A stretch of 64,000 nt of DNA from Penicillus capitatus. Taxonomy: Eukaryota; Chlorophyta. A program made the translations under genes and the position numbers. The stretch lies in NCBI GenBank assembly GCA_965649825.1, contig OZ287704.1:62001-126000 (forward strand), written 5' to 3'. The notes beneath the pieces are model-generated. The model made no database searches and was not told the DNA's origin. It worked only from the letters and a program-made list of their open reading frames with translations. Shown in pieces: positions 9,997-21,223 of this stretch (position 1 is the first letter of the stretch; every line of letters starts with the position of its first letter).

Positions 9997-10370
9997 TTAC
10001 TGCAACGCCTCTGCTGCCGAGTGAGCAACGCGTGGTAGCCAAAATGCGCTCGACATGTACAGTCCACAGGGCCACAGAAAAATGAGACAGAAGGCGCCGA
10101 GTGTCGCCACAAGAGGCAAGTAAGCAACGATATGCAGGCACTGAACGTAGATTACTGTGTCGAGCAGCCAAAAGAACATCGAACATGCGACAAATCCTTC
10201 GAGAAATGCAAACAGAGCTTCTCCGTCGATGCTACAAAGGGACTGTGTGTTCGCCACGCGGTTTCGCGTAACGTCGGACAGCATCCAGACGGAAACGAAA
10301 GCGGTTTTTACAGTCCTGTTTTTGGAACGCAAAAAAACGAAAGGGGAAGTCGACAAAAGTTTTTGTCCGG
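9997..10370 (-). pseudogene. Small multi-TM protein fragment, copy 1
   Basis: Minus-strand frame encoding a hydrophobic protein with three TM-like segments (around FVACSMFFWLL, LVATLGAFCLIFLW and the following stretch), ending TAA at 9997. The duplicate at 24095-23621 reads through this TAA position (TAC) and continues for about 40 more residues, so copy 1 is truncated. Upstream the frame merges with SINE-derived sequence, so no genuine start is visible. The function is unknown. Confidence 0.45.
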
Positions 10371-10385
10371 GTGGTGACCCTATCG

Positions 10386-10620
10386 TCGGCCCCCGAACTT
10401 GGCGCGACGTTGTCCTTTCCCCGCCGTAACCCATCCAACTCGGCGCGGGCTCGCCAGACTCAACCGGGTCAACTCTGATGGGACACCCTCCTCTGAGTCC
10501 GGCGCAGGAATCGAACCCCCGCGGTCGTACTTCTCGAACTGGTCCAACTGCACCATCCGCATTCGGGTCGATCCCCACAGTCGAGAAGACGCTGTCGCCA
10601 ATGAGTGCGCATCGGTGACG
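10386..10620 (-). mobile_element. tRNA-derived SINE-like element, copy 1
   Basis: On the minus strand the segment contains a perfect Pol III A box (TGGTGCAGTTGG, 10555-10544) and a perfect B box (GGTTCGATTCC, 10517-10507) 26 nt apart. A functional tRNA would have about 33 nt between them, and no cloverleaf can be drawn, so this is read as a tRNA-derived head followed by an unrelated body of about 150 nt ending near a T-rich stretch. The same unit sits at 24152-24390. Confidence 0.6.
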
Positions 10621-11035
10621 ACTTCGCCGACGACTTTCTGACGACTCTGTCGAGCGACAAGCATGCATGCATCCTCGACGACTTCGCCGACCACTCTCTG
10701 GACGACCCGGGCAACATCTTTCGCGTCGCATTGTGATCTCCGATACGTTTCTTAGTCATCTGTCGGCGGCACCTGTCGTGTGGTATCCAACGCACAGTTT
10801 CTACTAACAAATCAGACCAATGTCTGAAGTCAGAAACATCAAAACGCGAGTAAGACTGCAAATCGTAGCGGCGTTTGAGAATCTCTCTGTGGTACTTGAC
10901 CCTTTGATTTGTGGGTCAGCCTGCCGAGAAACTTTATGTGAATCTGCTATTCTTTAAGGTTCGCAAAGAGAGCATATCATTCTTTTATTCGCAGTTACGC
11001 ATACATACTCACTGTTACAACCTGAAACGTGCTGT

Positions 11036-12060
11036 TTCGAACAAATTTTCTCTTAGGCGCAACTAAAATCCTCAGCGCAGAGCACAATGACGAAAGCTTT
11101 TGCCTTCAGGACTGTTCACATTTGCGTTTCATACAGAGAACAAATCTCTTCCTCCTATCTCCCGTTCTGCATGGGCGTGCACCCGTCATCGAAATACGGG
11201 TGCACCTGCTTTTTGATACATTGCTGTTGGCGTCCATACTCTACCACTAGTGGCGATCGGCATTATATTCATTAGGGTACCAATGAAGTTTGTTCTAAAC
11301 CTTCCACTGCACTTTCCGTTCTTTGACTGCTTAGAGAACTCTATTCCTTACAGTACAGCATATAATATCCTCGCCTGCGACACTGTGCGTTCTTCTAAGA
11401 CAACTTTTTTCGATGATTGCCTTCGCTGGCGCATCCAAAAAAGCAACGCGGTGCTTCCGCGTGAGAAAGGCAACGGACAGTAGATACCTGCCGAAAGAAA
11501 AGACATCGCGAAGTTCTGCAGTAGCGGCATACAGCGTTATCCCAAAGGTCAAGGTCGTCGAAGTCGAGTCTTCCAGTTGTCGTGTAACGATACCATAGCC
11601 GCCTAACAACTCGTTTGCGTCAACGGCACAGGCGAACACATTTCGCAAAAATGAGCAGTATGAACAGAGATGTAGATGTCTCAGAATAAAAACAGAAATA
11701 CGAGCGAAATATGTTCGAGCTACAATCCTTTCTTGCTTGAATCTCTTCTGACTCAGAGCTGCAAGTCGTCGACTGTCTGTATCGTCTTCCTGAAGCATGA
11801 CGAGAGTTTCTCACATTCGATTGCGTGCATCGTAGAAGCTGTTCGAAGCTCATGCACGTCCCATCACACGAATACAATGACCAGTTCTTCCACTACTCTG
11901 AGTTATCTGGGCATCGAAACCGGTTCCCTCTTAAAGGAACCATGTTCTACGCTAGGGGATGTGCTGCTAACTCGACACCAATACTTCACTGCGCGAGAAC
12001 AATCGCGCCGACTTCCTTCCGCTTTCCTCGTCTTCGTCACCCAAGACATCCATCTCGTAA
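11036..12060. other. Intergenic, nothing recognised
   Basis: No ORF with family resemblance and no repeat shared with the rest of the window was seen between the duplicated segment and the promoter of copy B. Confidence 0.4.
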
Positions 12061-12071
12061 CTCCATAACAT

Positions 12072-12078
12072 TATAAAT
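12072..12078 (+). promoter_or_regulatory. TATA-like box of copy B
   Basis: TATAAAT about 40 bp before the chosen ATG at 12112, comparable to the TATAAAT upstream of the 4-TM gene. Confidence 0.4.
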
Positions 12079-12111
12079 GTGTCCTGCGTTCGATCTGCGA
12101 AAAGTCTAAAA

Positions 12112-15100
12112 ATGCGAAACACCTCTCTCCGTCTTCGCTTTTTCCTCTTCTCCTTTACATGTGTCGCGTGCGTCGCGCTCAATGAAGGTGACGTGTTGCT
12201 ATCGCCACGGAATCTGCCGTCGCCCGAGAGAAACCGCGCCAAGGCCCATGGCGAATGGCACCGTTCTCTGCACCAGTTTGCGCCAGAAGGGCCCGTGGTC
12301 GTGACTCGGACGTTTTCGGAGCTCCAGCGAAGCTTTGACTCTTTGGTAGAAAACAGTATCGTCGTCATTGACGCCAAGGAGCCGCTGAAACTGGAAGAGA
12401 CGTTAATTGTCGACCTTCCGGGCATTACTCTCCGCGGGAGTTCCGGTCAGTCGACGACACTCATCTGTCCCTCCGTCTCAAAACCTGCTCTTATCATAAG
12501 GTGTCCATTCAATTATTCATCTGAATGATGTGACATTTGAGTGTGTAGAGGGGCGAGGACGCAGGTGGAGTCTTTGAACTTCATGCGATGCGTCAATACT
12601 TCGGTCATCATTGTCGAACCGCTAGAAGATATGACGTCCACCTCTTCTGGGGTTTCGTTTATAAATTTGGGGTTTTCTGATAACCGGAATCTGGGAGGGG
12701 GAGGCGCTCTGCGGGCCGTCTTGCGTACTGGAAATTTGTTTTGTCCCTCATGGTGGATCAACATCGAGAACTGTACATTTTCACAAAACCGAGCGAAGAA
12801 AGGAGCAGCAATATACGCCGAGAATGTCCACCTTGACATTAGGAACTCAGAATTTACTGAGAATCACGCAGATCATTCGGGAGGTGCCATATCATTTGAA
12901 TCTAAATGCCGAGATCCGAATTCCTTGACGATCAAGAACTCCTCATTTGTTGACAACTGGGCCGTTTCTCGTCTTGCGATGGAGGAAGGGGACGATCATT
13001 CTGAATATCTGGCTGGACGGGGCGGTGCCATTTCGGCCATCAATCCCCGAAGCACAAGCTTTCGGGATGTCATATTTGTGAACAACACCAGCTGTGTTGG
13101 CGGCGGGGCGTTGTATGTTCGCATGATAGAGACGGCAGGGCAACGAAACACGACGGCTGAATTCCAAATCGAGAGATCTGTTTTTGAAGGGAACGGAGCT
13201 TATTGCATGGCAACTCCCAGAGCAGAGCTAAGAAACCCTCGTGATCAAAATCACTACGCTGGAGGTGCCTTCCTCTATCGCTCGACTGTCTATCTCCAAA
13301 TGTACTGGACTGTCCGAGACACAAGATTTACTCAGAATCGCGCCGTATACGGCGGAGCTTTGCAAGTGTCGGGCCAACATGAGACGCCGCTCAATTTGGT
13401 CAATTCTTTGTTAGAAGAAAATGGGGCGCTGCAGAGGGGCGGTGCCATTTGCATCCTTGGGGCTCAGCTTAGAATGCGAGGATCAACACTGCGTAGAAAC
13501 GCTGCACTGCTAGGAGGAGGCATCGCTGTCTGGGATGACGGTCGTCTCATGACGCGGCCTCATTTTTCAAACTACTCTTCGGTTTCGGTCATCGAAGAGA
13601 ATTCTGCTTACAATGGCGGAGGCATCGGAATCTTTGTGACAGGTCTTTTCCCAACAACACTTCTCATCCTTCTGCATTTCTGTGTCCTGCGTCAGACACG
13701 ATCGACTTTTCATCAAGCTCAATGGATCTGAGATCTTTGACTGTGAGGAATAATACGGCATTCCATTACGGTGGCGGCATCCGCGTCTTTGCCGTCTCGA
13801 CTGGGCTCTACTTTCGTGGGATTACTGTGGAGGGCAACAGAGCCATGGCTGGAGGAGGATTCGCATTCACTTCTGCCCCTGTTGCACATTTTGAATCGGC
13901 CGATGGGAAAGCGATGCGTATCGTCAACAACGTGGCGGCTGTCGGTGGTGGTCTGCTCTTCGAGATCGGGCACCTTGTGCCCGTCAATATCACAGTAAGC
14001 TGCTTGCTCCCGATGACGCCGATCGGTCTAAAGCAGAAACCGTAGAATAAGGAAGCCGAAATCTCTGGCAACAAAGTGCGCCACTCTTGGCATCCAGACA
14101 TCGTGGATCTCCGCAGAGCTGGCGAAAGCTATCTCCCCTTGCATGGTGCTCCGATACATAACGCCTTTGATTCCATAGATGGCTTCGATGCACGATTGGC
14201 TTTGGACATCAGAGTTGGATCTTTGGCCGGTCATGGCGGTGGCATCTGCATGTCATTTGTCGACATCCTACCCTTTACTCTGGTCGAAGTCTTCTTCCAG
14301 GACGTAGTGCTGCGGGATAACGAGGCAGTGGTAGGCGGAGGTGCTTCGTTGCATTTCACGGATCTCCTTTGGAGCAGAGGAGACATGAAGTACTGCATCT
14401 CTCGTATGATTGGCATCGAATTCTGTCAACGCATGTACTTCAACAATGTCACTATTCGAGACAACCAGGCAGACTACGCAGGCGGCCTCTTCATCTCGCA
14501 TCCAGACAGTGTCATTGTCACCTGCAACATGACAGACGTGCAGCTGAATTCCACCTTCGAAGCCGTCTACAACAGAAAGATCCAGGCACAGGAAGTGCTT
14601 GATCCGATGCTGGATCTTCAATGCCTCGTCATTGAGGACAACCGCATCTCTGTATGTCACTTACCTTGTCAAGACGTGTGTTTCGATGAGGATGGTGCGA
14701 TGCAGGATGGGGAGACTGTTGATGGAGCGGACGTTGGCACTTTGGCAAGGGCATTGGCAATCGATGGCCTAGAGGAAGGAACGGATCTGAGACGCGTGGC
14801 CAGTGGGGAGAAACTCTCTCTTCCGTGCGACGAGAAGGGAGAGAAAGCGTCATCCTGCCTCGAAGGATTCACAGTCTCCGTGTTGGATGCTTTCAATCAG
14901 ACCATTTCCAGAGGCATCGATGACGCGTCTCTGGAGCTGTCTTTGGAATCGCCAAACATCGGAGGTGCCATTCATTATGTGACAAAGCACGGTGTGGCTC
15001 GGATCGACGCGACGATGGCTCGAGGAATCGGCGTCGAGTCTTATGTGACCATCCTGAACGACCGAGAGCCTTCCATTCGGACGCAAGCGGTTTTCTCCAC

Positions 15101-17174
15101 AAGGCGGTGTTATCCTGGAGAGTTCGTAACGGGCGACAGCTGCCACTCGTGTCCGGCGGATGTCTACAGCTTCAATGCCTCGCTGGGACAGTGCCATCCC
15201 TGCGAGGCCCATGCCAGATGCAGGGGACAAGCATCGCTGGTGCCCGAAGTTGGCTACTGGCACTCGACGCCCTTCTCTCCCAAGTTCCACCGATGCATTG
15301 AAAAAGAGGCGTGTCGCTTTGATGACAGGGAAAAGAACCTGGATGCATTCTACCAGAACGAGGAAGAGCTTCAGAAGGATCTGGACAAGATGAATGCCTA
15401 TCTCGAAGGAAACGATTCTCTGCCAGAATTCCCAAACTACCAACAGTGTGCCGAAGGGTACGAAGGCGTGCTCTGTGGCTCGTGTCAGCAAGATCACGGA
15501 CATGGATTCTCAGGAACCTGCGTTTCCTGTCCATCCGAGAGGGGCAATGCAGGGATGCTGTTGGCGGCGGCCATCTTCTGGACTTTTGTCGTCATCGGCG
15601 TCAACTGTCTGGTCACTCTGATGTCGGCCAGGACAAGGATTCAGCTGGTCCGCCACGAAACACACAACCAGGACAACAATCGCGCCGGGACGTTGGAGCG
15701 AACGACGGCTCACATTCGAGAGAGCGTATCTGTCAGGATACTTCCATCCGGACCTTGCACACTGAGCCCTGCCAATTCGGGGTTCAGCGATGTCTTCTGT
15801 CACCAGGTCCTGACGCAGTATCTCGTCACCACTGTCCAGCTGACAGAAACACTCAAGATCCTCATCAACTACCTGCAGGTCACGAGCTCGGCCATGCGAC
15901 TCTCCGTCGATTGGAGTCGCGTCCTCAACAGTCTCCTCTCTGTCGAAGGTGCACCCCCTTGATTCCCCCTTCCTGATCTAATGCCTCTATGTGCAGCGGC
16001 TTTTGTGGGTGTGACCAGCGAGGCGCTGTCCATTCCTTTCGAATGCAACTTTCAGGGATCGACGACGCACTGGTTACCTTCGATCCTTGCCATATGGATG
16101 CGACTTCTCACCCCTTGCTTGGCGCTGACAGGGCTCATTCTCATCTACGTCCTCTTCTGGATCATTCGTCACTTGACACGCACCACCGAGTTAGAGTCAA
16201 CGAGCAATCTCCGAGCCAGCGACCTCATCACAGGCGTCATTGTCATCATCATCGTTGCGGTGCACTTCTCATACATCGACAACGTCCGCGAGATGCTGCG
16301 AATCGTTAACTGCATCCGAGTGGATGCGGATGATGCATCTCTGACATCGCATCCGTACGGACAGTACGCCATCGAAGAAGGTCGTACGGTCTGGGCAGAG
16401 GACACCGATCTCATCTGTTTTCAAGGAAAGCATCAAGTGACTGGAATCGCCGGTATCATCGGATTGGTGCTGGCACTGATGCTCATCATCTTCGCTGTTT
16501 TCTGGTTGCCAGCAAACAAGAAGAAATCCACCTCAACGCAGTTTGTCGCACGTTACTGGTTCATTTATCAGGCGTACAAAGACAAATGGTACGCGATTCC
16601 ATGGGAGGCAGTGATTCTGCTCCGCAAGGCACTCATCTCGGCCGTCATTGTCTTCTCCTTTCAGCTCGGGCCGAGTCTGCAGGCAGCACTGTGTGTAGGG
16701 ATTCTGATCGCGGCGCACATTCTCCAAGTCGTATGCCAGCCATTCAAGGTCCCAGAGAATCATGTCCACGTGCCAGAGTACGCAGGTCACTTCCTCAAGG
16801 CAATGCACATGCCGAACCTCGCTGCGCGCTTTGTCCGCTGGAACAACTCCCTGTCTCTGAACGACCTGGAATTCGCATCTCTCTTGTGTTCATTTTTTAT
16901 CTTCTATACGGCTGTCATCTTGACAGACATCGATGTTTCCGAAATCGTTGTCCAATTAATCGCCATTGTTGCCGTGGGCACAAATGTCCTTTTCTTACTC
17001 TACCTGTTGTACCGTCTGTACTACGGACTTCACATACTCTTGGATCTGAGGTTGGAAATGGATAATCCAACCTTTGTTGCAACACATGAAAACGATCCTG
17101 GGTGTTTCTATCTAATGCGTAAATTGTATCGAGTCTGCCGTGTCGTCATCCTGGCACATCTCCATGAGAGATAA
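12112..17174 (+). CDS. Beta-helix / Cys-rich / multi-TM surface protein, copy B (complete)
   Basis: Exons 12112-12500, 12549-13642, 13696-13994, 14046-15948 and 15997-17174 join to exactly 1621 codons (1620 aa). The ATG at 12112 is chosen because it opens a signal peptide (MRNTSLRLRFFLFSF...). Residues ~130-700 are a right-handed beta-helix with repeated GGA[IL] and N-x-A turns. A Cys-rich module starts CYPGE near 949 and includes the GYWHSTPFSP signature. About seven hydrophobic segments run from ~1100 to ~1600. The topology predicts a large extracellular domain and a polytopic membrane anchor. It lacks three introns that copies C and D carry (after the signal peptide, at VVGG and at LTETLK), yet shares the other four. 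It is intact and likely functional. Confidence 0.88.
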
Positions 17175-18789
17175 AGGGCAATCGAAGAGAAATGGGTTGA
17201 CGAACGAACAATGGGTGTAACTTTACAAACGAACTGTTATGACAGTTTGAGTCGGCACCTGAAAGAAGGGGCCAATGCTATTCGGTTCTTCTTGCCGTCT
17301 CCGTGTTGTGCGCAATGTCTCGGAAGGATAGTGATTTTTTCAGCAGCTCTATGTAAGGAGGCAGTGTGACGACAACACGAGAGAGGCGGCTGACATCATG
17401 TGCCAATCATCGTCAGGGATGACCGATCGGGAGAATGGGGCAAGAGAACTAAAGCTGTCGAGCAAAGCTCTTTCGCACATTACGACACACCCAAATGGTA
17501 TGGCGTGTCTGAGTCAGGCTTTCCTGTGAATCTGCAAGCAAAGGTGTAGGCCTAGCGTCACGTCGTTCGTTCATGCGATGGGTATCAGAACGAGAGATCG
17601 CCGTTGAAATACAGCACCCCGTATTAAACGCTTCTCGATCTGGTGTTCAGATGACACGTGCTATCTCTACTACACGCGTAAGCAGTGTTCAGTATGGGTT
17701 TAGTTAAAATCTGTCATCGAACGGCATCAGGATTCCTTAGTGTCGGAGACCATTTAGCTCTTATTTCCTGCTTCCATGCGTAAGGACATCTGTTAAGCGC
17801 TGCAGATTTGGAGATTGACAATTCCTGTGGATCCTCGCCGCCACACAAACCGCCTCCAGGCCTTATGCCGTTGACGTCGTCTGTGATTTTTGATTCCTTC
17901 TCTGCAATCGTCGACACGGTATGCCGCTTGCTTCTGAGGCTAGTCTGTCGCTTGAATGTCTTGCCTGGTCTCCCATCGTGCGTGAACAAGACGTTGCACG
18001 ATAGTCGATGCAAACAGTAGCGATTGAGTCATGTTTATCAACGCTGGGAGATCTCATTTTCACACAACCGCTCCCCTCACCGTTGGCATAGGCCCGCTCG
18101 TCGTCTCTTCTGTTCTTTCAGATACTCGATTTGACAGAGAAGCGGACAGAGAGAAAAGCATTTGGCTATGGACACTACATCGTATCCCACGACGACAGAG
18201 TGTGCGACACACAGCACGTCGTTGTCGTTCGACACGGCACCAATCTCGCAGAGAACTCAAGTGGCGTCGACGGCAAGTTCATGCAGCGCTGCAACGAAAC
18301 GTCATGTCACTCTTTCTGCGTCACTCCTTTGATGATTACCGTCGTCGATGGACGCCATCGATGCTGAAGAGTAAGACGCCGTCACTCTGTGTCCCTCTGT
18401 CAGATGATTGCACACTAAACTAAAACTTAGCAATCTAAAAGATGGACAAAGACATCAATGCTTGGCATCGATGGCGGCCGAAACTGTCATTTCAATATCA
18501 AGTTGTAATGTTCGAGACGTCAGACAAGGAAACAAACTCGAGATATTTTATTATCAAATATTGCTTTAAAACTTCTGAAGATGGACACGACTTGAAGAAT
18601 CGACGCGCCTTCTCCATCGACAGAATACGACAGTCCGGAGAGTCGACGGCTTGGAAATTGTCTCGTCGACATCGGAAGCCGTCATCAAGAAAGACGATGC
18701 TCTGCCGAGATGACGGTTCTGAAATCAAATAGGCGCGTTTCATTTACGTCAGGCATGCGGTTCATCTTCCGTATGCATCTACTTATCCA
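17175..18789. other. Intergenic, nothing recognised
   Basis: Contains only short open frames without family resemblance, the longest about 130 codons (18031-18423). No repeat or RNA gene recognised. Confidence 0.4.
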
Positions 18790-20682
18790 ATGCCAATGGC
18801 CCCGACGCTTGAACATCTCGTCGAAAGCTCCACGGCTGTCTGTCTCCGCGGCTCCCCGGTGACGGAACACCAAGCTCAGCAATACCTCTCGGACTTCTCC
18901 CTCGACTTTATCTTCACGTGACCAACTCCTTTCCATCCCTCAATCGATGTCTCGTTTCGCAGAGCCTTCCAGACGTGGACTCTCGATTCTTCCGAACTTC
19001 AAACGGTCACCCGTGCCCTGAGTATCGTGTTTGGGGCCGTAGATGTCGCATCCCTGCTTCCAAAGCTCTTGCAGTATGCGATTCTCGCCCTCGAAGCTGA
19101 CCAGGAAGACATCAAGCTCCTCGGCCTCGAGCAACTGCGACGGATCAGTCAACTGGACGACGTGGATGTTCAGTTTTCATCAGTCCAGGCCCTTTTCTCC
19201 GCGCTGCAGGTCACACTTTTATTCTCATACTGTCAGGTGTGACTGTTTGCAAGGGCAGCAAGAGAGCACGAGCGTCGGCATTGCCGCTTCGAGGGCCCTT
19301 CTCGCATACTTTGGAAAGCACTCCAAATGGAAGGCTCTCTCGGACCTGCATTCCTCCTCCCTGTCGGGACTGCTGGCACATCCCAATGCCGTGATTCAGA
19401 TGCGCGCTCTGGACTTCTGTCTGCAGATCAGTCTATCGTCCGGCGATGCTCGTCGCCTTCTGCACTCTGCGGGCAATTCTCTCGTCGGCCCGAGGTGCTT
19501 GTGATCTGTTTGTCATGGCAGGATTCGTGGACGCAGGAATGGGTCCCCTGTTGGCCTTCGATGACCCCTTAGGGTGCTTGGCTTGTTGGGATCTCTTTGC
19601 GGAGATTTTCTTCAAGGCGATCCGAGAAGGAGACGCCGAGTGCATATCAATCCTTCAGGAATGGCTGGAACCGAAGATGGAACATGTGCTTCAGTCTTTT
19701 ACGTCGATGGACCGCACGCTGCAGTCGGGTATCTTGAAAGTTGTCGCGTCCATCGCGGGACAGATGTCGACAGCAGGTTCGCCAAAGATGCATTTTTGGA
19801 AGAGATCTCACGGCGAGGTATTTAGGCGACAAAGCACACCAACATTTCTCTGCTGTGGTTTCGCTCTTGCAAGAGACTCTGGAACAAAATTTTGCCGATC
19901 CTGAAGTGGGACAGACCTTTCTAACCCTGTGGGTGTCAGCTCCTCATTGTAGTGGCTGGATATCGTCGTCGATTGCATGGGGCAGTTAGGAAGAAGAGTC
20001 ACCGGCGCCGAAGAGCTCATCCTGAACGACTCGGTGTTTCCGTTTTTAGTGAAACACGCTTTCAACGGAGATTCGCCGCCGCCGTTTCGTATCACTGCCA
20101 TGCAATCTATCGAAACGATTTCGAGCAGTTCCGGGTCCGACTTGCTCACTCCACAAGTGATTTATGGACGTGGACAGAACATGAAGACGCATCTGTGATT
20201 GGCAGGTGGAGGAGCGATTGAAGGAGGTAGTGGTAGGAGTGCACGGCGAAGTGGAGAATCTGGTCGACTGTCTGTGGAACGATCTGTCCAACGGAGTGAT
20301 GGAGCTCCGAGCCTCCGTCTACGGATTGATTTCGTCACTCTCGAACCGCATCTGGTTTGCGGAGGAGATTTGCAAACACGAATCGCTTTTCGGCCGTCTT
20401 ATCGATACGAAAAGCGAAGTTCACGCAGAACTCTCGAAGTGCAGGTATGCTGTCGATGATCCGGCCGACAGTCGGCATTTGACGCACAGGTACGGCTGCG
20501 TGGTGTCCCTGGCGGCGACAGCCAGGTCAGTGGCTGAGCGACAGACGCCGGGAATCGTCAGTCAATGGGACAGTTTGCGTCTAAAGGAAGAGACTCTGCA
20601 CAACGCAGTGGAGCAGGGGCCTTTTGGTCGGGGGGTCGGTGCTCCGACGAGTGTACCTATCGTCGGTACCGAGCTTCGATAG
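18790..20682 (+). CDS. PSMD5: 26S proteasome assembly chaperone, PSMD5/S5b-like
   Basis: Exons 18790-18917, 18963-19209, 19259-19472, 19522-19776, 19826-19905, 19953-20156, 20206-20444 and 20490-20682 join to 520 codons (519 aa; human PSMD5 is 504). The ATG opens MPMAPTLEHLVESS. The chain is all-helical HEAT/ARM-type, and segments line up in order with PSMD5, for example EDIKLLGLEQLRRIS, GFVDAGMGPLLAF, ELRASVYGLISSLSNR and the C-terminal SLRLKEETLHNAVEQGPFGR. PSMD5 binds the Rpt1/Rpt2 ATPases during assembly of the 19S base. Intron 3 (19473-19521) must use a GC donor to keep frame. The last exon is where the 20.56-23.5 / 56.19-59.1 kb duplication begins. Confidence 0.82.
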
Positions 20683-21223
20683 ATGTATTACTTCAAAACC
20701 GACTTTTGTTGGCCCAAGCTCTCTTTCTTGTTGTTCTGTGTCCCTGCTTGATGACTCTACAGGTAGACTTGACGTAAACAGTAAACACGTTTGTTCACGC
20801 GATGCAAACAGATACGGCTGTCGCAGATCTGGCTCCTCTCGAAGACCGCGTGTGCACATCCAATCATGTTAAAGATTTCATTTATGCCGTGCAGACTTGA
20901 AAGATACACCAAAACCTGGTCGAACAATACATTCAACGTCTGGAGTCCGAATATTAACTGATAGCCAATCGTTATCATCAGCACATCATTTGTTTGGTCT
21001 TTCAATGTTCCGTTGGCGCTTCTGTCCTTTGACAGCCTCTTAAAGTTACCAAGTGGACGGCCTCTGATCCCACATCTGCGCATCTGTTGCCAGGCAATCA
21101 ATTCTCTTGATGCGTCCGATGGAGGGACAAAGGGCGCGAGACTGGCATTTGCTGCCTCCTGTCGACAGCTTTCGTTGATTTGTCGTTTGATGCGACGGCT
21201 TCAGTACAGACGCACGCACCTAA
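20683..21223. other. Intergenic between PSMD5 and kinase-like/HAD gene
   Basis: No gene seen. It is the moderately diverged part of the segmental duplication (compare 56300-56853). Confidence 0.4.

Larger units (their letters stand above)
9835..11035. repeat. Segmental duplication, copy 1 (paired with 23600-24850)
   Basis: About 1.2 kb related to 23600-24850 in the same orientation. It carries the 3' part of a small membrane-protein reading frame on the minus strand and a SINE-like unit. Identity is visibly higher across the SINE-like core (about 10386-10620) than in its flanks, where short insertions and substitutions separate the copies. Confidence 0.75.

Noticed and set aside
10507-10555. 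Functional tRNA gene
   Set aside because: A and B boxes are perfect, but spacing is 26 nt and neither acceptor nor T stem pairs; called SINE-like instead.
9997-10731. 244-codon minus-strand ORF taken as one protein
   Set aside because: Its first half is the SINE-like element read through. Only the 3' half has protein-like hydrophobic segments shared with the duplicate.
18031-18732. ORFs of ~96-130 codons in the 17.2-18.8 kb spacer
   Set aside because: Low-complexity Arg/Ser composition and no splice-linked neighbours or homologues in the window.
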